A stretch of DNA of 64,000 nt from Mobilisporobacter senegalensis (GCF_003752155.1 NZ_RJVG01000004.1:248001-312000); one strand, 5' to 3'. Counted from the first letter of the stretch, positions 47,731-56,314 are shown. Program-made: numbers and translations. Notes: generated from the sequence alone by a model not told the origin.

Positions 47731-48570
47731 TTACTTCGCTGGTTTGGGTTCTAATTTATCTCCGTTGAGCCATCCTTTCGTGGCCGCTGTCTGGGTGATT
47801 ACAAAATCATAATCTATCGGTAGTAATGGAAGCACTTCTATTTTATAGGTTACAACAAGAACGATATCATCCTCGCCATCTGCAAAGATGGTAGATCTTG
47901 AAAAATCCAATGCATCTATATATGCATTTCCTCCTGTTTCATCCGTGACCACTCCCATGGAAGCCAGATATGCATTGGCATTATCCCCTTCAAATCTCTT
48001 TAAATGTTTCTTCATCAAAGCCTTTGAAACTGGTTCTGCAATTAATTTCGAGGTCGCTGCATCAATTGCCTCGGAAGCAAACACTCTTGCCAGTCCAAGC
48101 ATAACTCCTTTCGGGTCTTCAATGAGGCTGTCAATGGCATTTTTTACTTCCTTCACATTTGCTGCTCCTGAATCTTTCGCTGTTTTGGCTGATTCTAGCA
48201 CTGTATCCCATTTTTGTGCAGTTGCCTCGATATCCGTGGGATCGGCCTGCTTGGCAGCATCCACATCATCTCCAAGGTTTTGAATGGCATCAAAGGTCTC
48301 ATTCACATCATCAATAAACCCATTGATACCGTCTTTGGTTCCTGAAGCGGATTCATGTAATGTCTTGAAACTTTCATTCAACCCAGTCAGACCATAGATA
48401 TAGCTGTATTGGGATATTTCCCTGGCTGTATTATTAATTGCATTCCCAATCTTTGCCTGAGCCCTGCATATGGTAATCAGACTATATACCATAATAAACA
48501 TGAACAAAAAGGCAGTTAGAGATATGGTGGCCTCAATTGTTACAGAGCCCTTTTGGTTTTTACGGTCCAT
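47731..48570 (-). CDS. TadE-like pseudopilin
   Basis: 279 residues from the ATG at 48570 (MDRKNQKGSVTIEA), which follows GGGGAGGAA. The longer in-frame opening at 48633 belongs to a relic of the immunity gene (see next entry). The class III signal is KGSVTIEATISLTAF with Glu near the helix start, then one membrane helix and a ~240-residue extracytoplasmic part, helical at first (Ala/Asp-rich) and beta near the end (DIVLVVTYKIEVLPLLPIDY), as in clostridial TadE proteins. Processed by the neighbouring A24 peptidase and built into the pseudopilus. Confidence 0.85.
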   Translation of the reverse strand: MDRKNQKGSVTIEATISLTAFLFMFIMVYSLITICRAQAKIGNAINNTAREISQYSYIYGLTGLNESFKTLHESASGTKDGINGFIDDVNETFDAIQNLGDDVDAAKQADPTDIEATAQKWDTVLESAKTAKDSGAANVKEVKNAIDSLIEDPKGVMLGLARVFASEAIDAATSKLIAEPVSKALMKKHLKRFEGDNANAYLASMGVVTDETGGNAYIDALDFSRSTIFADGEDDIVLVVTYKIEVLPLLPIDYDFVITQTAATKGWLNGDKLEPKPAK

Positions 48571-48655
48571 CTTATGTATTCCTCCCCTTCTTTTTTCAAA
48601 TTGCATTATCTTAATAAATTCATCAATTGACATAAAATTACTCCTAATATAACTT
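48571..48655 (-). pseudogene. relic of a second copy of the immunity-gene start
   Basis: At 48595-48633 the minus strand encodes MSIDEFIKIMQFE behind TTAGGAGT, almost identical in DNA and position to the first 13 codons and ribosome site of the 212-residue gene at 49074-49712. It then breaks off into the TadE leader. This is what remains of a paralogous gene deleted between the homologous start and the TadE gene. Confidence 0.75.
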
Positions 48656-48690
48656 GATTGCTGCCTGGCAATCCAGCTTATTCAAGACAG

Positions 48691-49035
48691 TTAAATCCAA
48701 CCATTTGCTTTTAAAAATTTATCTGGTATTCTAAGTTCAATCTGCTCTTTCAAATCTTTGAAATAATTTTCAAAATTTGCTGTATCATACCATTTCTGGC
48801 TGCTTTCAAGTAATATTCCTTCTGTTCCATAGGATATGCTGCATCCAAATCTTCCTCTATCATAATTCATAATTAGTATAAAGTATTTATAGGCCTCAAA
48901 CCGAATACTAAATGTAGTTCCTCTTTCCCCATCATATGAATTGTATATTACAAAATCGGTTACTTTTTCACCAAATTTATCTCTTAACATATCTATAAAA
49001 TTATTTGCCATTTCTTTTGCTGCATTATTCTCCAT
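48691..49035 (-). CDS. small protein, probable immunity protein
   Basis: 114 residues, acidic, soluble, no signal peptide: two helices and a beta sheet suggested by TTFSIRFEAYKYFILIMNYD and RFGCSISYGTEGILL. Family not recognised. It lies 38 bp after the candidate TNT immunity gene, with a good CAGGAG site, and is flanked by the relic of an immunity gene. Small soluble alpha/beta proteins in this position are typical of immunity proteins, possibly an orphan from a lost toxin. Alternative: an unrelated hypothetical protein. Confidence 0.55.
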   Translation of the reverse strand: MENNAAKEMANNFIDMLRDKFGEKVTDFVIYNSYDGERGTTFSIRFEAYKYFILIMNYDRGRFGCSISYGTEGILLESSQKWYDTANFENYFKDLKEQIELRIPDKFLKANGWI

Positions 49036-49073
49036 AAAAATCGTCTCCTGTACCCTTAAAATTCTAATAATAT

Positions 49074-49712
49074 TTAACCTTTAACAATGGAAAAAATCAC
49101 ATTATAATCGTTTCTTGTAATTCCATCTGCTAAAAGTCCTTTTTCTTGCATTTGGAGAACATGGGTATCTACAAGATAATATAAATATGTCAAGCGGAAC
49201 ATGGCATATAAGGCTGTCCCTTTATCCAATTCCATCGTCTTATGTATTTCATTCCCTTCTTTATCAAACCAAAATATCTGATATTGATCATGACCAGTAT
49301 TTTTGAAAACGAATGCATTCTTTTTATTTTCATTTACCGAATAATATTCTTGCATAATACCAAGTTCTGAAAACATATTTAATAAATTATTAATGTTAAA
49401 ATTATCAGAATAGATACTAATCGTACTATTCTCCTTAGCCTTAGCCAAATATTTTTTTGTATAATGGCGTTCTAGTTGGTAAAAGCAAAAGTAACGAATG
49501 GCTTCTTCTTTACTGTGAAATTCTTTTGATACTTCATCCAAATGTCTTCTTTCTCTTCTTGCTACAATTAATTTCCATTCGCCCTCTATTTCCTGTATTT
49601 TTTCATAGTCTTCATAACTATCATGTATTTCTTCAATGCAATTCTCATTTATAACATGTATCGTATTTATATTTTCAAATTGCATTACTTTAATAAATTC
49701 ATCTATTGACAT
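49074..49712 (-). CDS. candidate immunity protein for the TNT toxin
   Basis: 212 residues, cytoplasmic, no signal peptide. The N-terminal EFIKVMQFENINTIHVINEN followed by GEWKLIVARRERRHLDEV resembles small polymorphic-toxin immunity families (Imm59-like by memory of the pattern; not verified). The last ~110 residues form an extra domain (MELDKGTALYAMFRLTYLYY). It starts 14 bp after the TadE-TNT stop codon, its AGGAG site almost touching the toxin end. Such tight coupling is the rule for toxin-immunity pairs. Expected role: cytoplasmic inhibitor of the NAD-glycohydrolase. Confidence 0.6.
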   Translation of the reverse strand: MSIDEFIKVMQFENINTIHVINENCIEEIHDSYEDYEKIQEIEGEWKLIVARRERRHLDEVSKEFHSKEEAIRYFCFYQLERHYTKKYLAKAKENSTISIYSDNFNINNLLNMFSELGIMQEYYSVNENKKNAFVFKNTGHDQYQIFWFDKEGNEIHKTMELDKGTALYAMFRLTYLYYLVDTHVLQMQEKGLLADGITRNDYNVIFSIVKG

Positions 49713-49726
49713 AATATGACTCCTAA

Positions 49727-51169
49727 TTATTTGATTATTTTTACTTCTATATATGAGTACTTTTCTAAATTCTTCAAATTGGCTTCAACCAGATTACCAT
49801 CTGAATCTTTAATTTCAACATCTGTGTAATATTGTTTTCCACCTCCGGGCTGACCAAACCATTGTGCTATCTCACCAGAGCTACAAGGAATATCCTTTAA
49901 AACAGTAATTATTACTAAAGGTTTTTTATCTGCTCCTGGTGGTAATGCCCGTTGCTCATATGGAACATCCTCCGCCGAAAAATATTGTGCATCATCATTA
50001 TCTCCATACCGAGTATATACGTTACCTTTCTTTAACACATCTGGATCACTTTTCCCATCTTTAAAACCATTGGTATTTGGATCTCCATTCGTCCCTGGAT
50101 AAATAATTGCACCAGTTTCCTGATTATAATAGCTTTTGTCGTCAAATATAGCTTTATGTTCTAAGTAGACTTCATCATCAGGTTTGTACTTCCATTTATC
50201 AAGTTTTGCTCTGTCTTCCTGACTTATTTTATCTTTTGGATCATTCTTTGTATCTATATTTTCGGGTTTTTCATCCACCACTGGATTATTATCTTGAGTG
50301 TCAGGTATATCCCCTCCTGCTAAACCACCAGGAATTATACCGGATACGTCTGATATTCCTCCATCAGCTAAATCTATTCCAGATTGTTCTTTTTCTGATT
50401 CATCTTTCGCTGTGTCTGTATTTTTTTCTTCATTTTTATTATTATCTGAATCTCCAACGTCTGTTCCACCAGTTCTTGAATCATCCGATCCTTCACCTGC
50501 GAAAGTCTTTATGAAATTATTGACCTTAGTAAATGTATTGGCAATATTATTCCCGAGATCCGTATCATAAAGCATATCTGCTACCATGTCTACATTACGT
50601 ACAAACTCCGGTGTATCACTCACCGCCACTTCTGCATGGGATTGCAATCTTAAAATAGTAGGTTCTGCTGCTCCAAAGAAACGAATCGGAAAACGGACTT
50701 CATATTGAACCCCCACCTTAAAAGTAGAATATAAGAAATAATTATTAAATTCTGCTATTTTATCTGTACTTCCTGTAACTTTTGGATTCATCTTAATAAA
50801 GAAACTAAGTGTTGATTCATTAATTTCCTTAATCAGATCATTCTCAATCTTTCTCTCTATTTCATTAATGCTTCCTCCAGGAAGTTCACCTATAATATAC
50901 CGATATGGCTCTGCATTATTAACTTTCAAAGGGATCATACCCTCATCAACTGTCTCATACTGTTGGGGATTGGCAATACATTGGGCTCCTTTTATAGCCG
51001 CACGTGACACACAGTCATCCACCTGTGCAATCTGAAAATATGCATTTCCAATATATATAATGAAAAACAAAACAAAGAACATAACTGGAAATACAATGGT
51101 AGCCTCTATTATGACTAAGCCTTTTTCTTTCTTTATCTTGTCTAAAAATTTCTTGAATAAATTTTTCAT
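49727..51169 (-). CDS. TadE-like pseudopilin fused to a TNT (NAD+ glycohydrolase) toxin domain
   Basis: 480 residues. N-terminal class III signal and helix (KGLVIIEATIVFPVMFFVLF), TadE-like body to ~200, then an acidic Asp/Asn/Gly/Pro linker (~225-335). The C-terminal ~140 residues match the tuberculosis-necrotizing-toxin domain: YTRYGDN (Arg ~387), VPYEQRALPPG (~402-412), GEIAQWFGQPGGGKQY (~432-447), including the conserved active-site Gln of FGQPGGG. TNT enzymes destroy NAD+. An immunity-like gene follows at 14 bp. The fusion implies delivery or display by a Tad-type system. Start behind GGAGGGG. No frameshift was seen within the gene. Confidence 0.82.
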   Translation of the reverse strand: MKNLFKKFLDKIKKEKGLVIIEATIVFPVMFFVLFFIIYIGNAYFQIAQVDDCVSRAAIKGAQCIANPQQYETVDEGMIPLKVNNAEPYRYIIGELPGGSINEIERKIENDLIKEINESTLSFFIKMNPKVTGSTDKIAEFNNYFLYSTFKVGVQYEVRFPIRFFGAAEPTILRLQSHAEVAVSDTPEFVRNVDMVADMLYDTDLGNNIANTFTKVNNFIKTFAGEGSDDSRTGGTDVGDSDNNKNEEKNTDTAKDESEKEQSGIDLADGGISDVSGIIPGGLAGGDIPDTQDNNPVVDEKPENIDTKNDPKDKISQEDRAKLDKWKYKPDDEVYLEHKAIFDDKSYYNQETGAIIYPGTNGDPNTNGFKDGKSDPDVLKKGNVYTRYGDNDDAQYFSAEDVPYEQRALPPGADKKPLVIITVLKDIPCSSGEIAQWFGQPGGGKQYYTDVEIKDSDGNLVEANLKNLEKYSYIEVKIIK

Positions 51170-51260
51170 TTTACTTTCCCCTCCATTAACGCATATTATT
51201 TATATGATGACTACCAGTGGTAACCCCTCTTGCTTCTAAAATATATCAATCTTTATAAGA

Positions 51261-51298
51261 GTAACTTTCCCTCATGGTGAAAAATTCATAAGACATCC
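51261..51298 (-). pseudogene. remnant of an orphan C-terminal segment
   Basis: GTAACTTTCCCTCATGGT and the CATAAGACATCC stretch adjoining the palindrome are the middle and the outer edge of the 86-codon segment found seven times upstream, joined by an internal deletion. This marks the downstream border of the cassette array. Confidence 0.6.
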
Positions 51299-51434
51299 AT
51301 TGCGAAACTAATACATATATTGTTTGTGATTCACTGATACAAATTCCTCCGCGGAGGCGCTTCCTGACCCTTAACTTCCGCTCCAGAATTGTATCAGTTC
51401 AATCACAATTATCCAGATTATGAAGTTTCGCAAT
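51299..51434. repeat. array palindrome P1
   Basis: 136-bp imperfect palindrome bounded by ATTGCGAAACT and AGTTTCGCAAT. Inner arms are TTTGTGATTCACTGATACAA and TTGTATCAGTTCAATCACAA. Its loop is the most diverged of the set (CTCCGCGGAGGCGC instead of the usual TTCGCTCCAACGCTCC). Confidence 0.85.
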
Positions 51435-51514
51435 TATTTATTTGATATATGAAGTGTTAAGGCTTTATATTCCATTCTTCATAAGAGATTTTATGTACGA
51501 AATTTTTAATGATC

Positions 51515-51612
51515 TCTTGTATCTGTTCCTCTTCATATTTAGAGCAGATACAAGAAATCGTTAAATTATTATTTATCCCTATACTGTCCTATAATTAATA
51601 CAGAACAGTATA
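51515..51612. terminator. two conserved hairpins at array border
   Basis: H1: TCTTGTATCTG / CAGATACAAGA (51515-51525, 51545-51555). H2: TATACTGT / ACAGTATA (51580-51587, 51605-51612). The same pair follows most lipoprotein genes in the array. Here they follow the truncated fragment at 51645-52124. Together with P1 they fill the 475-bp gap before the TadE-TNT gene. Confidence 0.65.
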
Positions 51613-51644
51613 AGGCAAAATTAAGTTAATTATATTATTTAAAA

Positions 51645-52124
51645 TCAATCATAGATTTCTTTTACAAATGTATCAGATATTTCACCATCTACTAAATTAT
51701 CATTAATGATAGTTTCTATGGTACTTCCCTTTTTGGCAGATTGAATATCCGGAAGACTAATTTTACTCACATCATTGATGGTCTCATACATACCGGTCTT
51801 GGAGGCGGACTGTCCTCTGGTCACTCCTTCAAACGTTTCAAGCTTACTGTCATAATCTTTTTTATAGAAACTCAGCCATCCACTTGCTGTCCTTGTCATG
51901 CCATTTATGGTAATCTGGGTTGCAAGATCTTTCTGATAGTCATCCATTCTCTCTTCCAGAGCATCAATGGCTGCTTCATAACCGGAAGTATCTCCCGGAG
52001 GATCTTTCGCCAAAGCATCACTGATTTTATCCTGGAGCCTGGAGATACTATCCCGGCAGTCAGAGATTGCTCTTTCAATACTTTGAATGGCATTATCAAG
52101 GGTATGGTATGCCTGATATACATC
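51645..52124 (-). pseudogene. 5'- and 3'-truncated fragment of the large DUF5702-like Tad protein
   Basis: The frame is open from just after a TAA (codon 1 = GAT at 52124) for 159 codons, with no ATG, GTG or properly placed start at its head. It reads DVYQAYHTLDNAIQSIE, then coiled-coil-like sequence, and ends at FVKEIYD then stop. It is clearly homologous over ~150 residues to the beginning of the 59.8-62.8 kb frame (shared TASGWLS.YKKDYDSKLETF). The 122-residue frame beginning at an internal ATG (52013) lacks a ribosome site. Probably a silent remnant. Confidence 0.75.
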
Positions 52125-52178
52125 TTAAACATCTATAATTATGTAGTTATTCATAACTTACTTATTTTCCTATTAATT

Positions 52179-52209
52179 CTTATACTGCTCTGTCTCAGAA
52201 CAGTATAAG
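52179..52209 (-). terminator. hairpin after lipoprotein 1
   Basis: CTTATACTG / CAGTATAAG (52179-52187, 52201-52209), 33 bp past the stop of the lipoprotein gene. The start-less fragment begins ~55 bp beyond it. Confidence 0.65.
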
Positions 52210-52241
52210 ATAAAATTAAAGCTATTATCAATTACCTAAAA

Positions 52242-52991
52242 TCAGTAATAATAATCATCACGTAATGTCTTCATTAATTCATCCACGTTATGGTCTACTT
52301 CTTCTGTATACTGCTTAATATACTCTTCTCCGTCACCGCCATCATCTAAGGTAACACCGATAATAGTAAGTGGAGTGTCATCTTTTACAAAGGCATATCC
52401 ACGTACATGGTAACCAAATCTATCTTCTGAATCTTCTGATACACGTCCATCAATTTCTCCTATAAACCGTAAGCAATCCACTCCATTGATAGTTACTTCT
52501 TCTTGCTCGGTGATATTAAGTCCGTAGTAACCATATCCACCTTCTAAACTACTATCCATTGCCCCTCCAAAACTCCGTTCTGTTGCTGCAAGAACTTCTT
52601 CAAAGGTCATTCCTGTGGCACCTTTATCTCCTCGAGTTGCTGCAATACAGAGTTTTCCAGAACGAATATATAAATCTGTGCGTCCTTCCTCCACTATCTG
52701 ATATTTGGGTATATCATAGACAGCCTTCGTACTACCTAAACTCATTTCTAACGAATCAATAGGTTCTCCATCGTAGATAAACTGGGGTTCATAGATTCTC
52801 TCAGATGCCTCTTCTTTTGTCTCTTCTGATTCTGCATCTTCTGCCACAGTATCTTTCTCTTCCTCTGCATTATTTTCTTGTGTTTCCTGAGTAGTTTCTT
52901 TTGTTGCTTCTTTACTATCCTTGTTTTTATCTTTCCCACATGCAGTACAAAGTACTGTGAATAATAAAATCATTACCAATAATCGTTTCAT
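52242..52991 (-). CDS. array lipoprotein 1 (type A)
   Basis: 249 residues. Lipoprotein signal (MKRLLVMILL to Cys18 in LCTACGK), an acidic Glu/Thr-rich linker (~20-65), then a ~180-residue alpha/beta domain. Its final part (RGYAFVKDDTPLTIIGVTLD followed by an amphipathic helix to VDELMKTLRD) recalls the PsbP/Mog1-like fold of small lipoproteins. Type A marks: IDSLEMSLGSTKAVYD, YYGLNITEQEE, RVSEDSEDRFGYH. It should sit on the outer face of the cytoplasmic membrane. Function unknown; every copy directly follows a DUF5702-like C-terminal segment, so a partner or protective role for that protein is plausible. Confidence 0.8.
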   Translation of the reverse strand: MKRLLVMILLFTVLCTACGKDKNKDSKEATKETTQETQENNAEEEKDTVAEDAESEETKEEASERIYEPQFIYDGEPIDSLEMSLGSTKAVYDIPKYQIVEEGRTDLYIRSGKLCIAATRGDKGATGMTFEEVLAATERSFGGAMDSSLEGGYGYYGLNITEQEEVTINGVDCLRFIGEIDGRVSEDSEDRFGYHVRGYAFVKDDTPLTIIGVTLDDGGDGEEYIKQYTEEVDHNVDELMKTLRDDYYY

Positions 52992-53016
52992 TTATATTTT
53001 CCCTCTTTCTTTTTTA

Positions 53017-53277
53017 TTAATTATATCCCTGCATTCCATCATATTTAATGGTATACCAATTGCTTCCTGGTAAATTGCTTTCTGTTTTCTCTGCCATAAA
53101 AGGCAATGTCATAAGGATTGGTTTTACTTCTAACGTTGCATCAATCTTTACATAAGTATAACTTTCCTTCATAGTAAAACTCTCATTCTGCATCTTCATA
53201 TTTGCTTCGATAACATCGGATATACGAAGTAGCACCCCTTCCTGATTTCCTAGAAGAGTAACTCATAAGACATCCAT
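53017..53277 (-). pseudogene. orphan DUF5702 C-terminal segment 1, interrupted by TGA
   Basis: 87-codon frame from ATG 53277 (inside palindrome P2) to the conserved end MQGYN. Codon 5 is TGA (MDVL-stop-VTLLGNQEG), so only an internal GTG (53235, MLLRISDVIE) could give a product. Matches the last ~83 residues of the 59.8-62.8 kb protein almost exactly. The lipoprotein gene starts 25 bp after its stop. Confidence 0.75.
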
Positions 53278-53411
53278 TGCGAAATTAATATATTATATCG
53301 TTTGTGATTCACTGATACAAATTCCTTCGCTCCAACGCTCCATCCGCTTAACTTCCGCTCCGGAATTGTATCAGCTGAATCACAATTATCCAGATTATGA
53401 AGTTTCGCAAT
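53276..53411. repeat. array palindrome P2
   Basis: 136 bp, ends ATTGCGAAAT and AGTTTCGCAAT, with the standard loop TTCGCTCCAACGCTCC then ATCCGCTTAACTTCCGCTCC. 1,977 bp after P1 and 1,370 bp before P3. Confidence 0.9.
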
Positions 53412-53471
53412 TATATGGCATCATTCATAAGGGACTTTTATGTAATTTCTTAATAGATTCTTTTAATGATC

Positions 53472-53573
53472 TCTTGTATCTGTTCTTATTCATATTTAGA
53501 GCAGATACAAGAAATTATTAAGTTATCTATATCCTTATACTTTTCTATCCCTTGAACAGTATAAGGATATAGA
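53472..53573 (-). terminator. hairpin pair after lipoprotein 2
   Basis: H2, nearest the gene, is a perfect 16-bp stem (53526-53541, 53558-53573). H1 TCTTGTATCTG / CAGATACAAGA is at 53472-53482 and 53502-53512. Confidence 0.75.
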
Positions 53574-53597
53574 TTATTTCTAATAACTTGTATTTAA

Positions 53598-54362
53598 TTA
53601 GTCAAAATACTTTTTATCACGCAATGTTTTCATTAATTCATCCACGTTGTGGTCTACTTCCTCTGTATACTGGTTAATATAGTCTTCTCCATCGCTGCCA
53701 TTATCTAAAGTAACACCGATAATTGTTACTGGGATATCATCCTTCACAAAAGCATATCCGCGTACATGATATCGAAACCACAATGTTTTATCATCCGGCG
53801 CTGATGGAGAACGTCCATCAATTTCTCCTACAAATCGCAAACAATCTACTCCATTTATGGTTACTTCTTCTTGTTCTATGATATCTATTCCGTGATAATC
53901 CTTTCCACCTTCTAAATTACTATCCATTGCCCATCCAAAGCTCTGTTCTGTTGCCGCAAACACGTCTTCCAATGCCATTCCTGTAGCACCTTCATCTCCA
54001 AAGGTTACTGCTATACATAGCTTTCCCGAACGTATATGCAATTTAGTTAACCCTTCTTCTACTGATTGATAATTAGGAACATCAAATGCAATATCATATG
54101 TCGGAATACTATCTTGATATGAATCTATAGTTTCTCCATCATAGATAAATTGTGGTTCATAGATTCTCTCAGATGAGTCTCCTTTTGTCTCTTCTGCCTG
54201 TTCACTATTCTCTGTTGTAGTATTATTTACTTCCTCTGTACCATTTTCTTGATCTTCTTGCGTTGTTTCTTTTGTTGTTTCTTTACTTTCTTCACTCTTT
54301 TCTTTACCACATGCAGTACATAGTAGTGTAAATAATAAAATCATTACTAATAATCGTTTCAT
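53598..54362 (-). CDS. array lipoprotein 2 (type B)
   Basis: 254 residues, with the same signal and domain layout as lipoprotein 1 but with type B marks: IDSYQDSIPTYDIAFDVPNY, DYHGIDIIEQEE and a five-residue-longer loop SPSAPDDKTLWFRYH. It ends in KKYFD instead of DDYYY. Start behind AGAAGGAAA, 24 bp after the orphan C-terminal segment 2. Confidence 0.8.
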   Translation of the reverse strand: MKRLLVMILLFTLLCTACGKEKSEESKETTKETTQEDQENGTEEVNNTTTENSEQAEETKGDSSERIYEPQFIYDGETIDSYQDSIPTYDIAFDVPNYQSVEEGLTKLHIRSGKLCIAVTFGDEGATGMALEDVFAATEQSFGWAMDSNLEGGKDYHGIDIIEQEEVTINGVDCLRFVGEIDGRSPSAPDDKTLWFRYHVRGYAFVKDDIPVTIIGVTLDNGSDGEDYINQYTEEVDHNVDELMKTLRDKKYFD

Positions 54363-54386
54363 TTTAATTTCCTTCTTTCATTTTTA

Positions 54387-54647
54387 TTAGTTATATCCCT
54401 GCATTCCATTATATTTGATGGTGTACCAATTGCTCCCTGGTAGGTTACTTTCTGTTTCCTCTGCCATAAAAGGCAGTGTCATAAGGATTGGTTTTACTTC
54501 TAAGGTTGCATCAATCTTTACGTAAGTATAACTTTCCTTCATAGTGAATTCTTCATTTTGCGTCTTCATATTGGCTTCAATCACATCAGATATACGTAAC
54601 AGTACTCCTTCTTGATTCCCTAGAAGTGTAACTCCTAAAACATCCAT
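54387..54647 (-). CDS. orphan DUF5702 C-terminal segment 2 (open frame)
   Basis: 86 residues, MDVLGVTLLGNQEGVLLRIS to the MQGYN end. Codon 5 is GGA here rather than TGA. The ATG lies at the very edge of palindrome P3 and has no ribosome site, so translation is uncertain. The conserved core (ESYTYVKIDATLEVKPILMT) corresponds to the C-terminus of clostridial Tad-associated DUF5702 proteins. Confidence 0.55.
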   Translation of the reverse strand: MDVLGVTLLGNQEGVLLRISDVIEANMKTQNEEFTMKESYTYVKIDATLEVKPILMTLPFMAEETESNLPGSNWYTIKYNGMQGYN

Positions 54648-54781
54648 TGCGAAACTAATACATTATATCGTTTGTAATTCACTGATACAAATTCCTTCGC
54701 TCCAACGCTCCATCCGCTTAACTTCCGCTCCGGAATTGTATCAGCTGAATCACAATTATCCAGATTATGAAGTTTCGCAAT
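54646..54781. repeat. array palindrome P3
   Basis: 136 bp with the standard arms and loop. 1,370 bp after P2 and 1,368 bp before P4. Confidence 0.9.
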
Positions 54782-54841
54782 TATATTTCATCATTCACAA
54801 GGGGCTTTTATGTAATTTCTTAATAGATTCTTTTAATGATC

Positions 54842-54943
54842 TCTTGTATCTGTTCTCTATTTAAACTTAAAACAGATGCAAGAAATCGTTAAATTATTAT
54901 CTATCCTTATACTGCCCTATAATTAATACAGGACAGTATAAGG
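54842..54943 (-). terminator. hairpin pair after lipoprotein 3
   Basis: H2 CCTTATACTG / CAGTATAAGG (54905-54914, 54934-54943). H1 at 54842-54854 and 54871-54883, with a G-U pair (CAGATGCAAG). Confidence 0.7.
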
Positions 54944-54970
54944 TATGTGGAAAATATTTGAATCTACAAA

Positions 54971-55732
54971 TTAATCAAAATATTTTTTATCACGCAATGT
55001 CTTCATTAATTCATCCACATTGTGATCTACTTCCTCTGTGTACTGCTTAATATAATCTTCTCCATCACCACCATCATCTAAAGTAACACCGATAATTGTT
55101 ACTGGGATATCATCCTTTACAAAAGCATATCCGCGTACATGATATCGAAACCACAATGTTTTATCATCTGGTGCTGATGGAGAACGTCCATCAATTTCTC
55201 CTACAAACCGTACGCAATCTACTCCATTTATGGTTACTTCTTCTTGTTCGATGATATCTATTCCATGATAATCCTTTCCACCTTCTAAACTACTATCCAT
55301 TGCCCCTCCAAAGCTCCGTTCTGTTGCTGCAAGAATTTCTTCAAAGGACATTCCTGTGGCACCTTCATCACCAGATGTTACTGCTATACATAACTTTCCA
55401 GAACGTATATGCAATTGAGCTAGCCCTATGTCATAAGATTGATAGTTTGGAACATCATAAACAATATCATATGTTGGCACACTATCTTCATAGGAATCTA
55501 TTGGTTCTCCATCATAGATAAACTGTGGTGCATAAATTCTCTCAGATGCCTCTTCTTTTGTCTCTTCTGATTCTGCATCTTCTGCCACAGCATCTTTCTC
55601 TTCCTCTGTACTATTCTCTTGTGTTTCTTGCGTTGTTTCCTTTACTGCTTCTTTACTATCCTTGTTTTTATCTTTCCCACATGCAGTACAGAGTAGTGTG
55701 AGTAATAAGATCATTACTAATAATCGTTTCAT
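54971..55732 (-). CDS. array lipoprotein 3 (type B)
   Basis: 253 residues and closest to lipoprotein 2 in the mature domain (IDSYEDSVPTYDIVYDVPNY, SPSAPDDKTLWFRYH). Its linker resembles lipoprotein 1 (KDAVAEDAESEETKEEASER). This mixed pattern of linker and domain points to exchange between copies. It starts behind AGAGAG. Confidence 0.8.
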   Translation of the reverse strand: MKRLLVMILLLTLLCTACGKDKNKDSKEAVKETTQETQENSTEEEKDAVAEDAESEETKEEASERIYAPQFIYDGEPIDSYEDSVPTYDIVYDVPNYQSYDIGLAQLHIRSGKLCIAVTSGDEGATGMSFEEILAATERSFGGAMDSSLEGGKDYHGIDIIEQEEVTINGVDCVRFVGEIDGRSPSAPDDKTLWFRYHVRGYAFVKDDIPVTIIGVTLDDGGDGEDYIKQYTEEVDHNVDELMKTLRDKKYFD

Positions 55733-55754
55733 TTTTATTTTCTCTCTTTCTTAT

Positions 55755-56015
55755 TTAATTATATCCCTGCATACCATTATATTTTATGGTATACCAATTG
55801 CTTCCTGGTAAATTGCTTTCTGTCTCCTCCGCCATAAATGGCAATGTCATAAGGATTGGTTTTACTTCTAAGGTTGCATCAATCTTTACGTAAGTATAAC
55901 TTTCCTTCATAGTGAATTCTTCATTTTGCATCTTCATATTAGCTTCGATGACATCGGATATACGTAACAGTACTCCTTCCTGATTTCCTAGAAGCGCGAT
56001 TACTAAAACATCCAT
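55755..56015 (-). CDS. orphan DUF5702 C-terminal segment 3 (open frame)
   Basis: 86 residues beginning MDVLVIALLGNQEG. The LLGNQEG and preceding LIALL match the parent protein's LLLIALLGNQEG, so the cassette breakpoint lies just before the IALL residues. No ribosome site at the ATG. Lipoprotein 3 follows after 22 bp. Confidence 0.55.
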   Translation of the reverse strand: MDVLVIALLGNQEGVLLRISDVIEANMKMQNEEFTMKESYTYVKIDATLEVKPILMTLPFMAEETESNLPGSNWYTIKYNGMQGYN

Positions 56016-56149
56016 TGCGAAACTAATACATTATATCGTTTGTGATTCACTGATACAAATTCCTTCGCTCCAACGCTCCATCAGCTTAACTTCCGCTCCG
56101 GAATTGTATCAGCTGAATCACAATTATCCAGATTATGAAGTTTCGCAAT
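56014..56149. repeat. array palindrome P4
   Basis: 136 bp, standard arms, one base change in the loop (CATCAGC). 1,360 bp before P5. Confidence 0.9.
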
Positions 56150-56209
56150 TATATTTCATCATTCACAAGGGGCTTTTATGTAATTTCTTAATAGATTCTT
56201 TTAATGATC

Positions 56210-56314
56210 TCTTGTATCTGTTCTCTATTTATATTTAAAACAGATGCAAGAAATCGTTAAATTATTATTTATCCCTATACTGTCCTATAAGTAATACAAG
56301 ACAGTATAGGGGAT
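56210..56314 (-). terminator. hairpin pair after lipoprotein 4
   Basis: H2 ATCCCTATACTGTC with GACAGTATAGGGGAT (56271-56284, 56300-56314, one bulge). H1 at 56210-56222 and 56239-56251. Confidence 0.7.

Noticed and set aside
48571-48633. N-terminal extension of the TadE-like protein
   Set aside because: It is a relic of the immunity gene start; the ATG at 48570 has the GGGGAGGAA site and gives a normal class III signal.
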